NCBI GenBank assembly: GCA_910587285.1
Contig: CAJULM010000002.1
Coordinates: forward strand, 113,116-138,115
Origin: an uncultured Oscillospiraceae bacterium
Lineage (GTDB): Bacteria; Bacillota; Clostridia; Oscillospirales; Oscillospiraceae
Direction of reading: 5' to 3'
DNA length: 25,000 nucleotides
The notes below the pieces were generated by a model that searched no databases, was not told the origin of the DNA, and saw nothing but the letters and a program-made list of their open reading frames with translations. Each line of letters opens with the position of its first letter. Positions within the stretch are counted from its first letter, which is position 1. Shown in pieces: positions 7,006 to 14,637 of this stretch. The translations under genes were made by a program, and so were the position numbers.

Positions 7006-7455
7006 ATGAAGGTAATTTTACAACAGGATGTGAAGGGCCAGGGCAAGAAGGGCCAGATGGTGGAGGTGTCCGACGGCTATGGCCGCAACTTCCTCCTGCC
7101 CCGGAAGCTGGCGGTGGAGGCCACCGCCGAGAACGTGAACACCATGAAGATGCAGGACAAGGCCAAGCAGGCCCGGCTGGCCGAGGAAAAGGCCGCCGCC
7201 ATGGCCGCAGCCGAGCAGCTCAAGGGCTGCCAGGTGAAAATCCGCGCCCGGGCGGGCCAGGGCGGCAAGCTGTTCGGCTCCATCACCAGCAAGGAGATCT
7301 CCGACGAGCTCAAGGCCCAGTACGGCCTGGACGTGAGCAAGAGCAAAATCGTCCTTACCGACCCCATCAAGTCCTTCGGCTCCTTCGAGGTGAAGTGCAA
7401 GCTGGGCAGCGAGGTGTCCGGCGTCATCAACGTACTGGTCATCGAGGACAAATAA
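7006..7455 (+). CDS. rplI: 50S ribosomal protein L9
   Basis: Large-subunit ribosomal protein that binds 23S rRNA and helps hold the reading frame. Its 149 residues are the standard length. The N-terminal RNA-binding domain has the family signature: MKVILQQDVKGQGKKGQ, then VSDGYGRNFLLPRKLAVEAT. A lysine- and alanine-rich connecting helix follows (about residues 45-75), then the C-terminal domain (GGKLFGSITSKEISDEL). The start ATG follows AGGAGGG by 6 bases. It lies downstream of gdpP across a repeat-bearing gap, and the next gene begins 1 base after its stop. Confidence 0.98.
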   Translation: MKVILQQDVKGQGKKGQMVEVSDGYGRNFLLPRKLAVEATAENVNTMKMQDKAKQARLAEEKAAAMAAAEQLKGCQVKIRARAGQGGKLFGSITSKEISDELKAQYGLDVSKSKIVLTDPIKSFGSFEVKCKLGSEVSGVINVLVIEDK

Positions 7456-7456
7456 A

Positions 7457-7726
7457 ATGGCCAAAAAGGAACGGGCTCAGGCCCCCCGCCGCTGGACGCC
7501 CAATCAGGCCCAGGCCGTCATCGGACGGCTGCTGGTGCCCGCCATCCTGCTGGCCCTGCTGGCGGTGTACCTTCAAACCCCCTGGGTCCTGCTGCCCGCC
7601 TTTGCGCTGTGGGTGGTCATGGCCCTGATACTGTTCAAGTACTGGCGCTGCCCCAAGTGCGGCAAAACCCTGCCCAAAACGGGCAAAACCTTCGAGTGCC
7701 CCAGGTGCGGGGAAAAAATCAACTGA
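7457..7726 (+). CDS. Small membrane protein with C-terminal zinc ribbon, function unknown
   Basis: An 89-residue protein: a basic N-terminus (MAKKERAQAPRRW), two closely spaced hydrophobic segments (about residues 24-38 and 40-56), then a cytosol-type zinc ribbon made of CPKCG and CPRCG separated by 14 residues. The start ATG is 1 base after the rplI stop, so translation is probably coupled. The order rplI-this-dnaB is not part of the Bacillus arrangement as I know it. No specific family is recognised. The ribbon could bind a protein or nucleic acid at the membrane, but that is inference. Codon use looks like that of its neighbours, so it appears to be a real resident gene. Confidence 0.85.
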   Translation: MAKKERAQAPRRWTPNQAQAVIGRLLVPAILLALLAVYLQTPWVLLPAFALWVVMALILFKYWRCPKCGKTLPKTGKTFECPRCGEKIN

Positions 7727-7762
7727 CCCATTCCACAGACGCTTTCAAGAGGAGGCCCCGCT

Positions 7763-9127
7763 ATGCCCGCAGACGAATTGAGCAATCTCCAGCTTCCCCA
7801 CTCCGTCATGGCCGAGCAGGCGGTGCTGGGCTCCATGCTCATTGACGACCGGTGCGTGTCCGACGTGATGGCCCGCCTCCTCCCCGACGACTTCTATATG
7901 CGCCAGAACCGGGATCTGTTCTCCGTGCTGTTCGCCATGTTCAACCGCCTGGAGGCCATCGACCCGGTGACGGTGCTGGACCGAATGAAGCAGGCCGGGG
8001 TGTACGACGACAACACCACCGTGCCCTATCTGCGCCAGCTCATGGAAATCACCCCCACCGCCGCCAACGTGCTGGAATACGCCGCCATTGTGGCGGACAA
8101 GGCCCGGCTGCGCCGGATGGGGGAGAGCTTCGGGGAGCTGGCCGAGCTGGTGCGCACCGAGAGCGGCACCGCAGACCAGCTCCTGGAGGCCGCCGAGCAG
8201 CGCATTTACGCCATCCGCCAGGGCCGGGCCGCCCGGGAGCCCAGCCATATCTCCGCCGTCATGCGGGAGGTGTGGGAGACCATTCAGGAGCGGCAGGCCC
8301 AGGGCGGCGAGTTCACCGGCATCTCCACCGGCCTCATCGACCTGGACCGGCGCATCTCGGGGCTGAACAACTCCGACCTTATCATCGTGGCCGGGCGGCC
8401 CGGCATGGGCAAGTCCTCCCTGGCCATGAACATCGGCGCGGAGGCGGCCAAGCACTCGGGCAAAAGCGTGGCGGTGTTCTCCCTGGAGATGAGCCGCGCC
8501 CAGCTGGGTATGCGCCTGGTGGCCACCGAATGCCTGATGGACAACAAAAAGCTGAGCAACGGGCGCATTGTGGGCGAGGACGAGTGGAACCGGGTGGCCA
8601 TGGCCACCGCCACGTTGAGCCAGGCCAAAATGTACCTGGACGACGACGCCTCCCTGTCCGTGGCGGACATCAACGCCAAGTGCCGCCGCATCGACAACCT
8701 GGGGCTGGTCATTGTGGACTACCTCCAGCTCATGACCTCCGCGGGGGGCGTGCAGCGCAACAACGAAAACCGCCAGCAGATTGTGTCCGATATGTCCCGC
8801 TCCCTCAAGCTCATGGCCAAGGAGTTGAACGTGCCCGTGATCTGCGCCTCCCAGCTCTCCCGCGCCAACGAAAGCCGCTCCGCCGGCCAGCGCCGCCCCA
8901 TGCTGTCCGATCTGCGGGAATCCGGCGCCATCGAGCAGGACGCGGACATCGTCATCTTCATCCACCGGGAGAGCTATTACGAGGACGACACGGAAAACCC
9001 CAACCTGGCCGAGTGCATCGTGGCCAAAAACCGCCACGGCGAGACGGGCACCGTCATGCTGGAGTGGCAGCCGGAGTTCACCGTGTTCCGCAACCTGTCC
9101 TATCAATACGACGACGAGGATATGTAG
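7763..9127 (+). CDS. dnaB: Replicative DNA helicase DnaB (called DnaC in Bacillus)
   Basis: Hexameric helicase that unwinds DNA ahead of the replication fork. The 454 residues are normal for the family. The N-terminal DnaB domain opens with LPHSVMAEQAVLGSMLID. A linker follows, then the RecA-like domain with Walker A GRPGMGKSS (G211-S218), EMSRAQLGMRL, the Walker B strand LVIVDYLQLM, and SDLRESGAIEQDADIVIFIHR near the end. The start follows AGAGGAGG by about 7 bases. It follows the zinc-ribbon gene by 36 bases and precedes tilS by 3 bases, in keeping with a single transcript. No intein or insertion is present. Confidence 0.98.
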   Translation: MPADELSNLQLPHSVMAEQAVLGSMLIDDRCVSDVMARLLPDDFYMRQNRDLFSVLFAMFNRLEAIDPVTVLDRMKQAGVYDDNTTVPYLRQLMEITPTAANVLEYAAIVADKARLRRMGESFGELAELVRTESGTADQLLEAAEQRIYAIRQGRAAREPSHISAVMREVWETIQERQAQGGEFTGISTGLIDLDRRISGLNNSDLIIVAGRPGMGKSSLAMNIGAEAAKHSGKSVAVFSLEMSRAQLGMRLVATECLMDNKKLSNGRIVGEDEWNRVAMATATLSQAKMYLDDDASLSVADINAKCRRIDNLGLVIVDYLQLMTSAGGVQRNNENRQQIVSDMSRSLKLMAKELNVPVICASQLSRANESRSAGQRRPMLSDLRESGAIEQDADIVIFIHRESYYEDDTENPNLAECIVAKNRHGETGTVMLEWQPEFTVFRNLSYQYDDEDM

Positions 9128-9130
9128 CCC

Positions 9131-10441
9131 ATGGCCGATCCCTTTTCCTTTGCCCTGATCCCCCCCGGCAGCGGGGTGCTGTGCGCCCTGTCCGGCGGCG
9201 CGGACTCCATGTATCTGCTGTGCCGCCTGCTGGATGGCCGGGAGCGGTACAGCTGGACGGTGCAGGCCGCCCACCTGAACCACGGCCTGCGCCTCACCGC
9301 CCAGCGGGACGAGGACTTCGTCCGTTCCTGGTGCGCCCGCCACAGCGTCCCCCTCACCGTGGGGACGGCGGACGCGGCTACCTTCGCCGCCCGGGAGGGC
9401 CTGGGCGTGGAGGAGGCCGGGCGGACGCTGCGCTACGCTTTTTTAGAGGAGACCGCCCGGCAGGAAGGGCTGGCGCTCATCGCCACCGGCCACCACGCCG
9501 GCGACAACGCGGAAACCGTTTTGATGAACCTGATCCGGGGCTGCGGGCTTCACGGCCTGACGGGCATCCCGGAACGCCGGGGAAACATCGTGCGCCCCAT
9601 GCTGAACGTGACCCGGCGGGAGATCGAGGATTATTTAAAGGAACACGGAGTTCCCCACGTGGAGGACGAGACCAATACCGACCCGGCCTACACCCGCAAC
9701 CGGGTGCGCCTCCAGCTCCTGCCCCTGCTGGAGCAGCTCAATCCCCAGGCCGCCGCCCACATCGCCGCCGCCGCCCGCCGTCTGCGGGAGGATGAGCAGG
9801 AGCTGTCCCGGCAGGCCGCTCTGGCCGCCGATCAGGCCTTGGACGTGCCCGAGGGGGTCGCCGTCAACGTGCAGGCCCTGCGGGAGCTGCCCCGCCCCAT
9901 CGCCCTGCGGACCTGCGCCCAGCTCCTGGACCGGGCGGGCCTGGGAGGAGAGGCGATCCACCTGGAACAGCTGCTCCGCCTGGCCCAGTGCGACGACCCC
10001 TCCGCCCAAATCGACGTGCCGGGGGGCAGCGCCCGCCGCCAGTACGAGCTGCTGGTGTTTTCCACCGCCCCTCCGCCCCTGCCGCCCGCTCCCAAGGAGC
10101 TGGTGGAGGGCGAGAACCGCTGGGGGAATTGGACCATCCGCTGTATCCGGGCGGAGTGTCCGGGGAAAGCCTATGTCAGCCCCGGAGAGTTCTATTTGAA
10201 GCCGGAGCGTTACCTTATCCGCCCCCGGCGTGAGGGGGACGCCATCACCCTGGGCCGGCGCCCGGAAAAAAGCGTCAAGCGGCTGATGATTGAGGCCCGC
10301 GTGCCCGCCCACCGCCGGGAGGAAATTCCCGTGCTGGCCCTGGGCCCGCAGGTTGCCGCCGTGGGCGGCTTTGGCCCGGACCGGGCTTTTCTGGCTGAGC
10401 CGGGACAACCGGCTGTGCATATTATATTACTTCCGAACTGA
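9131..10441 (+). CDS. tilS: tRNA(Ile)-lysidine synthase
   Basis: Converts C34 of the CAU-anticodon isoleucine tRNA to lysidine using ATP and lysine, so that the tRNA reads AUA. The N-terminal PP-loop ATPase motif is SGGADSMYL (S21-S26), followed by HLNHGLR, the ATGHHAGDNAET block and RNRVRLQLLPLLE, all family hallmarks. The C-terminal substrate-binding domain includes RREGDAITLGRRPEKSVKRL. Its 436 residues are typical. The start ATG is 3 bases after the dnaB stop, with GAGG about 12 bases upstream. tilS-hpt-ftsH is the classic Firmicute order. A 12-bp AT-rich inverted repeat overlaps its stop codon. Confidence 0.96.
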   Translation: MADPFSFALIPPGSGVLCALSGGADSMYLLCRLLDGRERYSWTVQAAHLNHGLRLTAQRDEDFVRSWCARHSVPLTVGTADAATFAAREGLGVEEAGRTLRYAFLEETARQEGLALIATGHHAGDNAETVLMNLIRGCGLHGLTGIPERRGNIVRPMLNVTRREIEDYLKEHGVPHVEDETNTDPAYTRNRVRLQLLPLLEQLNPQAAAHIAAAARRLREDEQELSRQAALAADQALDVPEGVAVNVQALRELPRPIALRTCAQLLDRAGLGGEAIHLEQLLRLAQCDDPSAQIDVPGGSARRQYELLVFSTAPPPLPPAPKELVEGENRWGNWTIRCIRAECPGKAYVSPGEFYLKPERYLIRPRREGDAITLGRRPEKSVKRLMIEARVPAHRREEIPVLALGPQVAAVGGFGPDRAFLAEPGQPAVHIILLPN

Positions 10442-10459
10442 AGGGCAGGAAGTAATATA
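10423..10459. repeat. Perfect 12-bp AT-rich inverted repeat over the tilS stop
   Basis: TATATTACTTCC (10423-10434) and GGAAGTAATATA (10448-10459) are exact inverse complements with a 13-base loop. The left arm lies within the tilS reading frame and the stop TGA (10439-10441) is in the loop. The arms are AT-rich in a GC-rich setting. There is no T-tract afterwards, so it is not a standard terminator. It could be an mRNA processing or stability element. Confidence 0.75.
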
Positions 10460-10476
10460 TGCCATGTTGTGCGGCT

Positions 10477-10492
10477 GCCGCCCTTGGGCGGC
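10477..10492 (+). other. Short GC hairpin in the tilS-hpt gap
   Basis: GCCGCCCTTGGGCGGC is an inverted repeat with a CTTG-type loop. It lies about 28 bases before the hpt Shine-Dalgarno. The inner CGCCCTTGGGCG is shared with the hairpin at 13638-13651. Confidence 0.55.
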
Positions 10493-10535
10493 GGCGAGCA
10501 AAACGGCTTAAATCGAAAACGGAGGAGAATGGATC

Positions 10536-11075
10536 ATGCATCAAGACGTAGAACAGATTCTGTACACCGAGGAGGACCTGCGCCGCCGAATCCGTGAGCT
10601 GGGCGCACAGATCGCGGCGGACTATGCCGGACGCACCCCCATGCTGGTGTCCGTCCTGCGCGGGTCGTACATTTTTATGGCCGACTTGACCCGCGCCATC
10701 GACCTGGATTTGACGGTGGACTTCATGGCCGTGTCCTCCTACGGGGCGGGCACCGTGAGCTCCGGCCAGGTGGAGATCAAAAAAGACCTGTCCGATTCCA
10801 TCGAGGACCGGGACCTCATCATCGTGGAGGACATCCTGGACTCGGGCAACACCCTGTACTACCTGATGGACGTGCTCCGCGCTCGAAAGCCCGCCTCCAT
10901 CCGTATCTGCACCCTGATGGATAAGCCGGAGCGCCGCGTCAAGCCCATCACCGCCGACTATGTGGGCTTCACCATTCCGGACGCGTTCATCGTGGGCTAC
11001 GGGCTGGACTACGCGGAAAAATACCGCAACCTGCCCTATGTGGGCGTGCTGAAGCCCTCTGTCTATACGCAGTAA
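10536..11075 (+). CDS. hpt: Hypoxanthine phosphoribosyltransferase
   Basis: Purine salvage enzyme that joins hypoxanthine or guanine to PRPP, giving IMP or GMP, in the cytosol. The 179 residues are the standard bacterial length. The PRPP-binding loop is IIVEDILDSGNTL (about residues 95-107). Other hallmarks are VLRGSYIFMADL, the flexible-loop region VSSYGAGTVSSG, and KPERRVKP with DYVGFTIPDAFIVGYGLDY. GGAGGA (10521-10526) lies 9 bases before the ATG; an out-of-frame ATG at 10529 is ignored. It sits between tilS and ftsH as in Bacillus. Confidence 0.97.
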   Translation: MHQDVEQILYTEEDLRRRIRELGAQIAADYAGRTPMLVSVLRGSYIFMADLTRAIDLDLTVDFMAVSSYGAGTVSSGQVEIKKDLSDSIEDRDLIIVEDILDSGNTLYYLMDVLRARKPASIRICTLMDKPERRVKPITADYVGFTIPDAFIVGYGLDYAEKYRNLPYVGVLKPSVYTQ

Positions 11076-11096
11076 CGGGGCTCTCACAGAAAATAA

Positions 11097-11109
11097 GCGG
11101 CTGCGCCGC
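11097..11109 (+). other. Short GC hairpin before the ftsH ribosome binding site
   Basis: GCGGC (11097-11101) and GCCGC (11105-11109) pair around TGC, 4 bases upstream of GAAGGAGA (11113-11120). It is one of several small hairpins placed just ahead of Shine-Dalgarno sites in this operon. Confidence 0.45.
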
Positions 11110-11129
11110 ACCGAAGGAGATCACTCATT

Positions 11130-12992
11130 TTGAAACAGAGCAGAATCAGGAGCGTATTGCTCTACCTCGTTGTGCTGCTTGCCGTGCTGTGGGGGCTGGC
11201 CGCCTTCACCGGGGCGGGCCAGGGCGGCCACGTCAGCTATTCCACCGCCGTGGACTGCTTCCAACAGGAGCAGGTCGTCCGCTTCACCGTGGACGGCAGC
11301 GGCCTGATGACCATGGAGCTGAAGGACGGCATCATCCGCCGCCACGCCCTGGCGGATGTGGACGCCTTTCGCCGGGACATGGGCGCGCTGATTGAGGAGC
11401 AGTATCAGCGGGGCGTGCTCCAAGCCTACGACTTTCAGCAGGGGTTTGAAATGCCCCTGTGGCTGGTGGTGCTCATCCCCTGCCTGGCGTCGGCGGCGCT
11501 GGCGCTGGTGCTGTGGATGCTGCTCAACGCCCGGCAGCAGGGAGCCCAGAGCGGCGGGCAGGGCGGCATGAACCGCTTTGGCCAGGCCCGGGCCGTGGAG
11601 GGCGGCGGCGGGACCGTCACCTTCGACGACGTGGCCGGAGCGGACGAGGAAAAGCAGGAGCTCCAGGAGCTGGTGGACTTCCTCAAAGAACCCCAGAAGT
11701 TCATCGACCTGGGGGCCCGCATCCCCAAGGGCGTGCTGTTGGTCGGCCCGCCGGGCACCGGCAAGACTTTGCTGGCCCGAGCCGTGGCCGGGGAGGCCGG
11801 GGTGAAGTTTCTGTCCATCTCCGGCTCCGACTTTGTGGAGCTGTACGTGGGCGTGGGCGCATCCCGGGTGCGGGATCTGTTTGACCAGGCCAAAAAGGAG
11901 TCCCCCGCCATCGTGTTCATCGACGAGATCGACGCCGTGGGCCGCCAGAGAGGCGCCGGCCTGGGCGGCGGCCACGATGAGCGGGAGCAGACCCTGAACC
12001 AGCTGCTGGTGGAGATGGACGGCTTCGCCGCCAACGAGGGGGTCATCGTGCTGGCCGCCACCAACCGGCAGGACATTCTGGACCCCGCCCTGCTGCGCCC
12101 CGGCCGGTTTGACCGGCAGGTGTACGTGGGCCGGCCGGACATGAAGGGCCGGGAGGAAATCCTCCGGGTGCACACCCGGAAAAAGCCCCTGGCCGACGAT
12201 GTGGACCTGAAGGAGATCGCCCGGGAGACCACTGGCTTCACCGGCGCGGACCTGGAAAACCTGATGAACGAGTCCGCCCTGCTGGCCGCCCGGAAGGACC
12301 AGCCCTATATCACCCTGGCAGACGTGCAGCAGTCGGTGGTCAAGGTCATCGCCGGACCGGAAAAGCGCAGCCGGGTGCGGCTGGAGGAGGACAAACGCAT
12401 CACCGCCTATCATGAGGCGGGCCACGCCGTGGTCAGCCGCGCCCTGCCCACCCAGGACCCGGTGCAGCAGATTACCATCGTCCCCCGGGGCGAGGCGGCG
12501 GGCATGACCATCAACCGCCCCCAGGAGGACCGGGACCACGTCACCCAGCGCCGGCTGGAGGAGACGCTGTCCACCCTGCTGGGCGGGCGATGCGCCGAGG
12601 AGATCGTGCTGGGCTATGTGTGCACCGGCGCGGTGAGCGACCTGGAGCGGGCCACCGCCATCGCCCGCAACATGGTGACCAAGTACGGCATGAGCAAAAA
12701 GCTGGGCCACGCCGCCTATAATTCCTCCCACGACGAGGTATTTATCGGCCGCTCCATGGCCCAGGCCAAGCCCTATTCCGAGCAGACCGCCGCCCTCATC
12801 GACCAGGAGATTAAGGACCTGCTGGACACGGCCTACGCCCGGTGCCGGGAAATCCTAAACCGGGACCGAGACAAGCTGGAGGCCGTGGCCCAGTTCCTTT
12901 TGGAGCATGAGACCATGGACGCACAGCAGTTCCAGCAGGTATATGACGATCCGGCTGCGCTCAGCGCCGCCGAGGAAACGCGGGAGAGCTGA
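11130..12992 (+). CDS. ftsH: ATP-dependent zinc metalloprotease FtsH
   Basis: Membrane-anchored AAA+ protease that unfolds and degrades misfolded membrane proteins and some regulators. It is 620 residues, slightly short for the family. TM1 is at about residues 7-27, then a small outside domain of about 80 residues, and TM2 at about 110-130. The AAA module has Walker A GPPGTGKT (206-213), Walker B IVFIDEIDAVGRQR and the ATNRQDILDPALLRPGRFDRQ region. The zinc site is HEAGH (H428, H432), with the likely third ligand D504 in SDLERATAIARNM. The start is a TTG, chosen because GAAGGAGA ends 9 bases before it and no nearby in-frame ATG fits. lepB starts 3 bases after the stop. Confidence 0.97.
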   Translation: MKQSRIRSVLLYLVVLLAVLWGLAAFTGAGQGGHVSYSTAVDCFQQEQVVRFTVDGSGLMTMELKDGIIRRHALADVDAFRRDMGALIEEQYQRGVLQAYDFQQGFEMPLWLVVLIPCLASAALALVLWMLLNARQQGAQSGGQGGMNRFGQARAVEGGGGTVTFDDVAGADEEKQELQELVDFLKEPQKFIDLGARIPKGVLLVGPPGTGKTLLARAVAGEAGVKFLSISGSDFVELYVGVGASRVRDLFDQAKKESPAIVFIDEIDAVGRQRGAGLGGGHDEREQTLNQLLVEMDGFAANEGVIVLAATNRQDILDPALLRPGRFDRQVYVGRPDMKGREEILRVHTRKKPLADDVDLKEIARETTGFTGADLENLMNESALLAARKDQPYITLADVQQSVVKVIAGPEKRSRVRLEEDKRITAYHEAGHAVVSRALPTQDPVQQITIVPRGEAAGMTINRPQEDRDHVTQRRLEETLSTLLGGRCAEEIVLGYVCTGAVSDLERATAIARNMVTKYGMSKKLGHAAYNSSHDEVFIGRSMAQAKPYSEQTAALIDQEIKDLLDTAYARCREILNRDRDKLEAVAQFLLEHETMDAQQFQQVYDDPAALSAAEETRES

Positions 12993-12995
12993 AGC

Positions 12996-13619
12996 ATGGA
13001 AAATCAGGAATCAAATGTGAATCAAACCCCGGAGGACAGCGCCGCCCCCGGCCAACCATCCCCCCAGACCGGCGCCCAGGCCCGCAAGGACTCGTCCGCC
13101 GGGCGGGAGCTATATCAGAATGTGCGGGTGCTGGTGACGATGATGGCGCTGTTCGTCCTCCTGTTCACTTTTGTGGCCCGGGTGATCGTGGTCAGCGGCC
13201 CGTCCATGCAGAACACCCTGTTCGGCGGCGATCTGGTTTTGGTGTGGTCCCTGGGCTACACCCCAAAGCAAGGCGACGTGGTGGTGCTCACCCAGGAGAG
13301 CTATCAGGAGGACTCCATCGTCAAGCGGGTCATCGCCACCGAGGGCCAGCAGGTGGATATCGACTATGACACCAACACCGTCTACGTGGACGGTGAGGCT
13401 ATCGCCGAGGACTATATCAAGGAGCGAATGCGCCTACCCGGCTGGGGCGAAGGCGTGAACCACGTGGTGGTGCCCGAGGACTGCATCTTCGTCATGGGGG
13501 ATAACCGCAACAACTCCGCCGACAGCCGCCTGCCCCAGATCGGCATCGTGGACAACCGGTGCGTCATAGGCCGCGGAGTGATGGTGATCTTTCCCTTCCC
13601 CCACTGGAGGGGGCTGTAG
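12996..13619 (+). CDS. lepB: Signal peptidase I
   Basis: Membrane serine protease that removes signal peptides from exported proteins. It is 207 residues with one membrane segment (about 44-66), preceded by a polar, proline- and glutamine-rich N-terminus of about 40 residues. The catalytic dyad is visible: Ser in SGPSMQ (S70) and Lys in SIVKRVIA (K110). The box MGDNRNNSADSR and the final IGRGVMVIFPFP match the family. The gene follows ftsH by 3 bases; the site GGGAGA lies near the ftsH stop. The pairing of FtsH with signal peptidase groups membrane protein quality control with export. Full length, with no missing motifs. Confidence 0.95.
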   Translation: MENQESNVNQTPEDSAAPGQPSPQTGAQARKDSSAGRELYQNVRVLVTMMALFVLLFTFVARVIVVSGPSMQNTLFGGDLVLVWSLGYTPKQGDVVVLTQESYQEDSIVKRVIATEGQQVDIDYDTNTVYVDGEAIAEDYIKERMRLPGWGEGVNHVVVPEDCIFVMGDNRNNSADSRLPQIGIVDNRCVIGRGVMVIFPFPHWRGL

Positions 13620-13637
13620 TCATGTATGTCGAGTTCA

Positions 13638-13651
13638 GCGCCCTTGGGCGC
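13638..13651 (+). other. Short GC hairpin before the membrane-protein gene
   Basis: GCGCCCTTGGGCGC is an inverted repeat with a CTTG-type loop, ending 1 base before the Shine-Dalgarno GGGGAGG (13652-13658). If folded it would stack against the ribosome binding site. It shares its core with the hairpin at 10477-10492. Confidence 0.5.
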
Positions 13652-13664
13652 GGGGAGGTTTCCC

Positions 13665-14615
13665 ATGAATAAAAGTGTTTCCGGGCGGGTGCCCTGGCTG
13701 TTGTCGGCCGCCGCCGCCGCCCTGGCCGCCGCCGCCCTGCGGCGCTGGCAGCTGTCCTCCGCCTTTGAGCCCTCCGGCCTGGCTGCTCCCGGCGCTCAGG
13801 CCAGCGTCATCCTGGTGTGCGTTTTGTTCATGACCAGCGCGTGGTTCATCCTGCTGGCCATGTACCAGCCCTTGACCAAGCGGCCCATGACCTTGGGGCA
13901 GGCCCACCGGTGGGACCTGGTGTTTCTGGACGCCGGGGACCCCGTCTATCCCGCCCTGGCGGTACTGGCGGCATTTCTGGCCCTGACCGCCGTCCCTGTG
14001 CTGCTCCCCGTGGGCCTGGCGCAGTGGCAGCACTATCGGGAGCTCCTGGCGGCGCTGAAGCAGGGCCTTGACGTCCAGCTTCCCAGCAACAACGGAATGC
14101 TCACCATCGCCACGGGTGTGGGGGCGCTGCTGTCCGCCCTGGGTCTGCTGCAAATGGGGCGGGACGGCCTGCGCCCCGGCAAACGGGGCCGGGGCGGGTT
14201 TTCCGCCGCCCTGCCCGGCGTGGCCGGGTGCGTGTGGCTGATGGAGAGCTTCCGGGCCCACGCCGCCAACCCCGTGCGGTGGGACTACGCCCCCCAGCTG
14301 CTGGCCATCGTGTGCGGCATGATGTTCTATATGGACTTTGCCGGGATGTCCGCCGGCGCCGCCCGGCCCCGGCGGCTGTTGTGGCTGGCGGGCATGACGG
14401 CGGTGCTCTCCGCCCTGTCCATGGTCACCGCCGCCTCCGAGCTGTCCGCCCTGTCCGCCGCCGGCCTCTCCGTGCGCTCCACCCAGCTGGGCGACCTGCT
14501 GCTGCTGCTCTCCCAGACCCTGGCGGCGGCGGGAGTGCTGTGGCGGCTGCCCCCCAACCTGGAAAATCCGCCCAAACCGCCCAATACTTCCGGTCCTCAC
14601 CCCGACCGGATATAA
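13665..14615 (+). CDS. Polytopic membrane protein, function unknown
   Basis: A 316-residue protein that I do not recognise. About seven to eight hydrophobic segments are visible, for example SVILVCVLFMTSAWFILLAM, ALAVLAAFLALTAVPVLLPV, LLAIVCGMMFYMDFAGM and GDLLLLLSQTLAAAGVLW. The C-terminus is polar and proline-rich (NPPKPPNTSGPHPD). No catalytic or transporter signature is evident. The start is placed at the ATG at 13665 because GGGGAGG ends 6 bases before it; an in-frame ATG at 13626 would add 13 residues read through a hairpin and has no good site. It lies between lepB and metG, 22 bases before metG, with codon use like its neighbours. Confidence 0.8.
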   Translation: MNKSVSGRVPWLLSAAAAALAAAALRRWQLSSAFEPSGLAAPGAQASVILVCVLFMTSAWFILLAMYQPLTKRPMTLGQAHRWDLVFLDAGDPVYPALAVLAAFLALTAVPVLLPVGLAQWQHYRELLAALKQGLDVQLPSNNGMLTIATGVGALLSALGLLQMGRDGLRPGKRGRGGFSAALPGVAGCVWLMESFRAHAANPVRWDYAPQLLAIVCGMMFYMDFAGMSAGAARPRRLLWLAGMTAVLSALSMVTAASELSALSAAGLSVRSTQLGDLLLLLSQTLAAAGVLWRLPPNLENPPKPPNTSGPHPDRI

Positions 14616-14637
14616 GAGATACAGGAGGAACCCACCC

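Noticed and set aside
6827..7009. 60-codon open frame between gdpP and rplI
   Set aside because: It runs through the palindromic repeat element and translates into a sequence like that of the window-start repeats. No ribosome binding site is seen.
14616..14637. T-box leader for metG
   Set aside because: The gap to the previous gene is only 22 bases, too short for a T-box and terminator.
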